The position numbers were made by a program, and so were the translations under genes. The notes under the pieces were generated by a model. That model searched no databases and was not told where the DNA came from. It saw only the letters and a list, made by a program, of their open reading frames with translations. Source: an uncultured Bacilli bacterium (GTDB taxonomy: Bacteria > Bacillota_I > Bacilli_A > RF39 > UBA660). From it: a stretch of DNA of 9,505 nt. This document shows positions 7,103 through 9,505 of this stretch, in pieces. Position 1 is the stretch's first letter. Each line of letters opens with the position of its first letter. The stretch is taken from the NCBI GenBank assembly GCA_944351315.1, contig CALVPL010000015.1, positions 1 to 9,505 on the forward strand. Reading direction: 5' to 3'.

Positions 7103-7129
7103 ACAAAAAGAAGCGATTAAGCTTCTTTT
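7095..7129 (-). terminator. Rho-independent terminator of the Cys-pair repeat gene
   Basis: The minus strand reads AAAAGAAGC, a 6-nt loop, then GCTTCTTTT (7129-7121 with 7114-7106, 9 bp, perfect), followed by a T-rich tail. The TAA stop (7119-7117) is in the loop and the last codons form the first arm. Confidence 0.8.
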
Positions 7130-9045
7130 GTATTTCCAGTCCAAGTCCAACCTTCTAAATCTTTTGTTTTACTCCAAATCACTTCTTCTTTACTAACGGG
7201 TCCATCATTTTCGGTAGCCAAGATTCGTTCGGTAACATTTTCTTTAATACATTGATTTCCAGACAAATCATATCCAAGTGGACAACTATAAGATAAGAAA
7301 GTAGTTGTCTCAGGAACTATACAACGTGTTCCACTTAAAGTTGCCTTAGAATTCGTACAATAATAATAGCTATCTGTTGAAGTTTTCTTATAACAAGAAA
7401 TATTAGATCCACGTCCTCGACTTGTATAACCTTCAGGACAAGAATACTCTACATTTTCTTCCACTAATGTTGCTTCAATGGTTCTTAAGCACTTACCATT
7501 ACTCGTCAAATCATATCCATAAGAACAATATGGAGTTTGACTAGTAGATTTAGTTGCCGATTCATATTTATAACAAGTAATAGAAGAACCATTACCACGA
7601 CGACGGTAACCAGATGGACATTCATAGGTTCCACTTGTCTCTTTATAACGTACTTCTTCCAAAGTATAACATTCACTACCATCACTTGTTAAATGATAAT
7701 CGGAATTACTACAATACTTTTCAATATAACTATCATCATAATGACGACAAGTACTTCCTCTTAACTCATCTCCATCATCACATTTTTTTACATATTTTCG
7801 AATATATCGATTATAACGAATTTTACCATTATCTAAGTATTCATCTATGTCATACATTCTTTTTTCATTTTCTAAACGACTAATATCATAATCCTCAGAA
7901 TAAGTAACCTTACCATCAAATAACCAATCGCTTAACTCTTCTCTTGGAGAATAAGTAATATAACAAGAATTCATTGTCGAATCTTTACTTCCAGTTAAAC
8001 ATCTAAAAGAATAATCGGTAGTAACATAGCAAGATCCATTAAGTAAAGTACCACGTCTACAATAAGGTTGACTTGAAGAATAACTAGGATAAGTAGTAAA
8101 CAAGCAACGACTTCCAGATGGAGTTCCGCCCTCAGGGCAAGAATACGTAGTAGAACTTCTATATTTTACTGTTCCTTCTTTAATACACAACTTGCCATTT
8201 AAAGTATAACCAGACGGACATTCATAAGAAGCTGTATTTGTTGTTACAATAGGATCAATATATTCATATTCATAACCACTTGCCTTATAACGAGCTGCTG
8301 TATTTTTAGCTGGTGTAACTTTATATTTAGGAGTGGCTGCAATGACATCGGTCGTATTATATTTTAAACAATAACGGCCAGAATTATAGTATCCTTCTGG
8401 ACAACTATATTTTTCATTCGTTGTTACAGTTCTTGTTAATTCATAAAGAATATTTGACGACTCACCTTCGGTATTTTCTTCAGTATATTGAACTGGATAA
8501 GTCGCAGTTTGTGATTCACCACCACAAGATAAATAAACCGTTAAATCATAATCATCAGAAGCTCTTTTAGTTAAAGAAACATAACTATATTCTTTACTAC
8601 AAACATTTTTATCTTTATCCTTTAACTCACTAATTAAACTAGCTTCTTCCATATCCTTTAAAGTCATTACTACTTCTTCATCTTCATTAATAGGTCGATG
8701 ATCTTCTACTTTATAGTAAACATAAGCAACTTCTTTCATTTGTTCCATATTTTCAGTAAAAGTTTTCGCATCTCCACTATTACGAACTTTTGTAACAATA
8801 AAAATTACCACAAAAGCAAATACCAAAAAAATTCCAAATCGAATCAAAACAGAAACATAATCAGCTCGAAAAGATAGTACTTTTAAACTTTTTTTCTTTT
8901 CTTGAGATGATGATGTAGTATTAGTTTGAGTTTTAGGTTCTTTTACTTTTTTTTCTTTAGAACTAGTAGACTTATTAAAAAATTTTTTTTCACGTTTTAC
9001 TTTTTCTTTTTTTACTTTTTTAGCAGGTTCTTTTTCTTCATACAT
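7117..9045 (-). CDS. Membrane-anchored protein with pseudopilin-like domain and 12 Cys-pair repeats
   Basis: The protein has 642 residues from ATG 9045, supported by GAGGGGAT; an upstream TTG at 9060 overlaps that site. Residues 1-60 are a charged cytoplasmic tail very rich in Lys. A helix at about 63-87 anchors the protein. Residues about 92-185 resemble the globular part of type IV pilin-like proteins of this lineage, with helix, TLKDMEEASLI, then a Cys pair (149, 174) around YSYVSLTKR and YDLTVYLSC. The rest carries 24 Cys as 12 pairs of the form Y-x-C-P-x-G-Y...G-x-x-C, with 10-15 residues between partners. Trp motifs (LSDWLFDGK near 371 and LEGWTWTGN near 630) close a five-pair and a seven-pair module. 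The number of Cys is even, and an outside location predicts disulfides. The function is unknown; an adhesin or surface sensor role is inference. It is monocistronic. Confidence 0.85.
   Translation of the reverse strand: MYEEKEPAKKVKKEKVKREKKFFNKSTSSKEKKVKEPKTQTNTTSSSQEKKKSLKVLSFRADYVSVLIRFGIFLVFAFVVIFIVTKVRNSGDAKTFTENMEQMKEVAYVYYKVEDHRPINEDEEVVMTLKDMEEASLISELKDKDKNVCSKEYSYVSLTKRASDDYDLTVYLSCGGESQTATYPVQYTEENTEGESSNILYELTRTVTTNEKYSCPEGYYNSGRYCLKYNTTDVIAATPKYKVTPAKNTAARYKASGYEYEYIDPIVTTNTASYECPSGYTLNGKLCIKEGTVKYRSSTTYSCPEGGTPSGSRCLFTTYPSYSSSQPYCRRGTLLNGSCYVTTDYSFRCLTGSKDSTMNSCYITYSPREELSDWLFDGKVTYSEDYDISRLENEKRMYDIDEYLDNGKIRYNRYIRKYVKKCDDGDELRGSTCRHYDDSYIEKYCSNSDYHLTSDGSECYTLEEVRYKETSGTYECPSGYRRRGNGSSITCYKYESATKSTSQTPYCSYGYDLTSNGKCLRTIEATLVEENVEYSCPEGYTSRGRGSNISCYKKTSTDSYYYCTNSKATLSGTRCIVPETTTFLSYSCPLGYDLSGNQCIKENVTERILATENDGPVSKEEVIWSKTKDLEGWTWTGNTKEA
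7249..8403 (-). repeat. Twelve degenerate Cys-pair coding repeats
   Basis: Cys pairs (numbered from ATG 9045) are 215/226, 276/287, 303/314, 329/339, 349/361, 422/433, 445/459, 476/491, 507/519, 536/551, 563/575 and 588/599. Canonical units read YSCPEGY or YECPSGY at the start and GxxC at the end. The alternating long (15) and short (12) units at 476-519 and 536-575, with shared GSSITCYK and GSNISCYK, look like a recent duplication of a two-unit block. Confidence 0.8.
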
Positions 9046-9089
9046 AAAGGATCCCCTCAATTCATTTAAAACAACATTTTATTAAGCTT

Positions 9090-9118
9090 ATAATATCGCA
9101 TAAAATTTGATATTGCAA
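9090..9118 (-). promoter_or_regulatory. Promoter of the Cys-pair repeat gene
   Basis: On the minus strand TTGCAA (9118-9113, 4 of 6) and TATTAT (9095-9090, 5 of 6) are 17 bp apart, about 45 bp before ATG 9045. It overlaps the opposing ssrA promoter by 12 bp. Confidence 0.65.
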
Positions 9119-9135
9119 CCATTTTGTGTTATAAT
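9107..9135 (+). promoter_or_regulatory. Strong promoter of ssrA
   Basis: TTGATA (9107-9112, 5 of 6), a 17-bp spacer and a perfect TATAAT (9130-9135) preceded by TGT make a near-ideal sigma-A promoter with extended -10. Start would fall at about 9142, just before the mature 5' end of the tmRNA. Confidence 0.85.
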
Positions 9136-9143
9136 TTAATCAC

Positions 9144-9505
9144 GGGGCAGTTTTGGTTTCGACAGCAATTACTAGCTAAGACGGCAAGTAGTAGGCATAC
9201 TTAAAATGCAAACCTTAAAATTAAATGACGAAGACTATTCGTTTGCTTCTTTTGCTCCAGTAGCAGCCTAACAGTAGGTATAAAGAAGGCTTTTATTCAC
9301 TTTCTCTTATAGGGTGTTTAAAGGTTCATAAATATAAGATATATAAAATTATTTTCCTTAGATAATTTTACGAATTAAAATAAGGATCGTATACTTTTTT
9401 GGTGTGTTGGATCCAAGAAGTATATTAAAGAAATTCCAACTAAACTTGTAGAGGTTTTTTCATAGGATTGTTTGGACAGGAGTTCAACTCTCCTCTGCTC
9501 CACCA
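9144..9505 (+). ncRNA. ssrA: Transfer-messenger RNA (tmRNA)
   Basis: This RNA, with SmpB, rescues ribosomes stalled on broken mRNAs: it is charged with alanine and supplies a short reading frame that adds a degradation tag. The 5' end GGGGCAG pairs with CTGCTCC (9495-9501) to form the acceptor stem, with one G-U pair. It is followed by the conserved GGTTTCGACAG. At the 3' end a T-arm (AGGAG 9478-9482 with CTCCT 9490-9494) has loop TTCAACT, and CCA is encoded at 9503-9505. An H-type pseudoknot is visible: 9345-9352 pairs with 9362-9369, and CCTTA 9356-9360 in that loop pairs with TAAGG 9381-9385. It is a standard one-piece tmRNA of 362 nt. The tag frame is described separately. Confidence 0.97.
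9209..9271 (+). other. tmRNA tag reading frame, resume codon uncertain
   Basis: The frame that ends in an SsrA-like tail gives ...LNDEDYSFASFAPVAA followed by TAA 9269-9271. The first Ala codon one would expect as the resume codon, GCA 9208-9210, is in another frame that meets TGA after six codons. In the productive frame the candidate first codons are CAA 9209, ACC 9212 or TTA 9215. AAACC before 9215 resembles the UAACU before the B. subtilis resume codon. The start coordinate given here is therefore the outer limit, not a determined start. Confidence 0.6.

Noticed and set aside
7614..7883. 89-codon + strand reading frame rich in His, Tyr and Asn
   Set aside because: It is the reverse reading of the Cys-pair repeats, and the odd composition reflects their codons.
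7249..8403. CRISPR-like or satellite DNA array
   Set aside because: The periodicity is at protein level with variable spacing, and nucleotide identity between units is too low for a DNA repeat array.
9046..9060. Longer start (TTG 9060) for the Cys-pair protein
   Set aside because: The TTG lies on the GAGGGGAT ribosome site that serves ATG 9045, and nothing resembling a site precedes it.
9208..9228. UGA read as tryptophan (Mycoplasma code), which would extend the GCA tag frame
   Set aside because: UGA ends the response regulator and the five-helix protein at sensible family ends, Trp is encoded by TGG throughout, and the extended tag would not look like an SsrA tag.
9480..9505. Genomic-island attachment site at the ssrA 3' end
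   Set aside because: The ssrA end is a common integration target, but the window stops at CCA and no repeat of this end or integrase occurs inside it.

Overview
This AT-rich window comes from a low-GC Firmicute, most likely a Bacilli or Mollicutes-related gut-type lineage. The evidence is Shine-Dalgarno-led genes, near-consensus extended -10 promoters, short U-tailed terminators, an OmpR/HisKA two-component pair and a one-piece tmRNA. UGA acts as a stop (it ends the response regulator and the five-helix membrane protein), so the Mycoplasma code does not apply. Species cannot be named from the sequence.

Layout. Positions 1-951 are an ISAs1-type insertion sequence with perfect 19-bp terminal inverted repeats. 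Its transposase has suffered an internal, frame-changing deletion, so it is a non-autonomous remnant. Just beyond it, on the + strand, lies a regulator made of two tandem XRE-type helix-turn-helix domains (997-1473); it may be driven by a hybrid promoter whose -35 lies in the IS end. A shared bidirectional terminator separates it from a leftward block. From right to left this block is: a membrane-anchored protein with 12 Cys-pair repeats (9045-7117); a PH-like protein (7051-6611) overlapping a single-pass extracytoplasmic protein (6636-5497); a two-LysM protein (5447-5094); a five-helix membrane protein with a large exported C-terminal half (5010-3424); and a response regulator/histidine kinase pair (3364-1488). 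At the right edge, on the + strand, is the full tmRNA gene ssrA (9144-9505), ending on its encoded CCA.

Transcription units. The leftward block is not one operon. Terminators sit at 7129-7095, 5089-5062 and 3429-3401, each followed at once by a promoter (7102-7074, 5064-5036, 3393-3385). Several stop codons lie inside the terminator hairpins. The Cys-pair gene and ssrA fire away from each other from physically overlapping promoters (9090-9135).

How it may work together. Four of the five leftward proteins upstream of the two-component system are, or could be, cell-envelope proteins without a recognised enzymatic domain, and the two-component system has no obvious transporter partner here. An envelope-associated module is an inference from location and topology, not demonstrated. 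The items most worth a second look are the 12-Cys-pair protein, the tmRNA tag frame, which does not match the expected GCA resume codon, and the overlapping ssrA/Cys-pair promoters.
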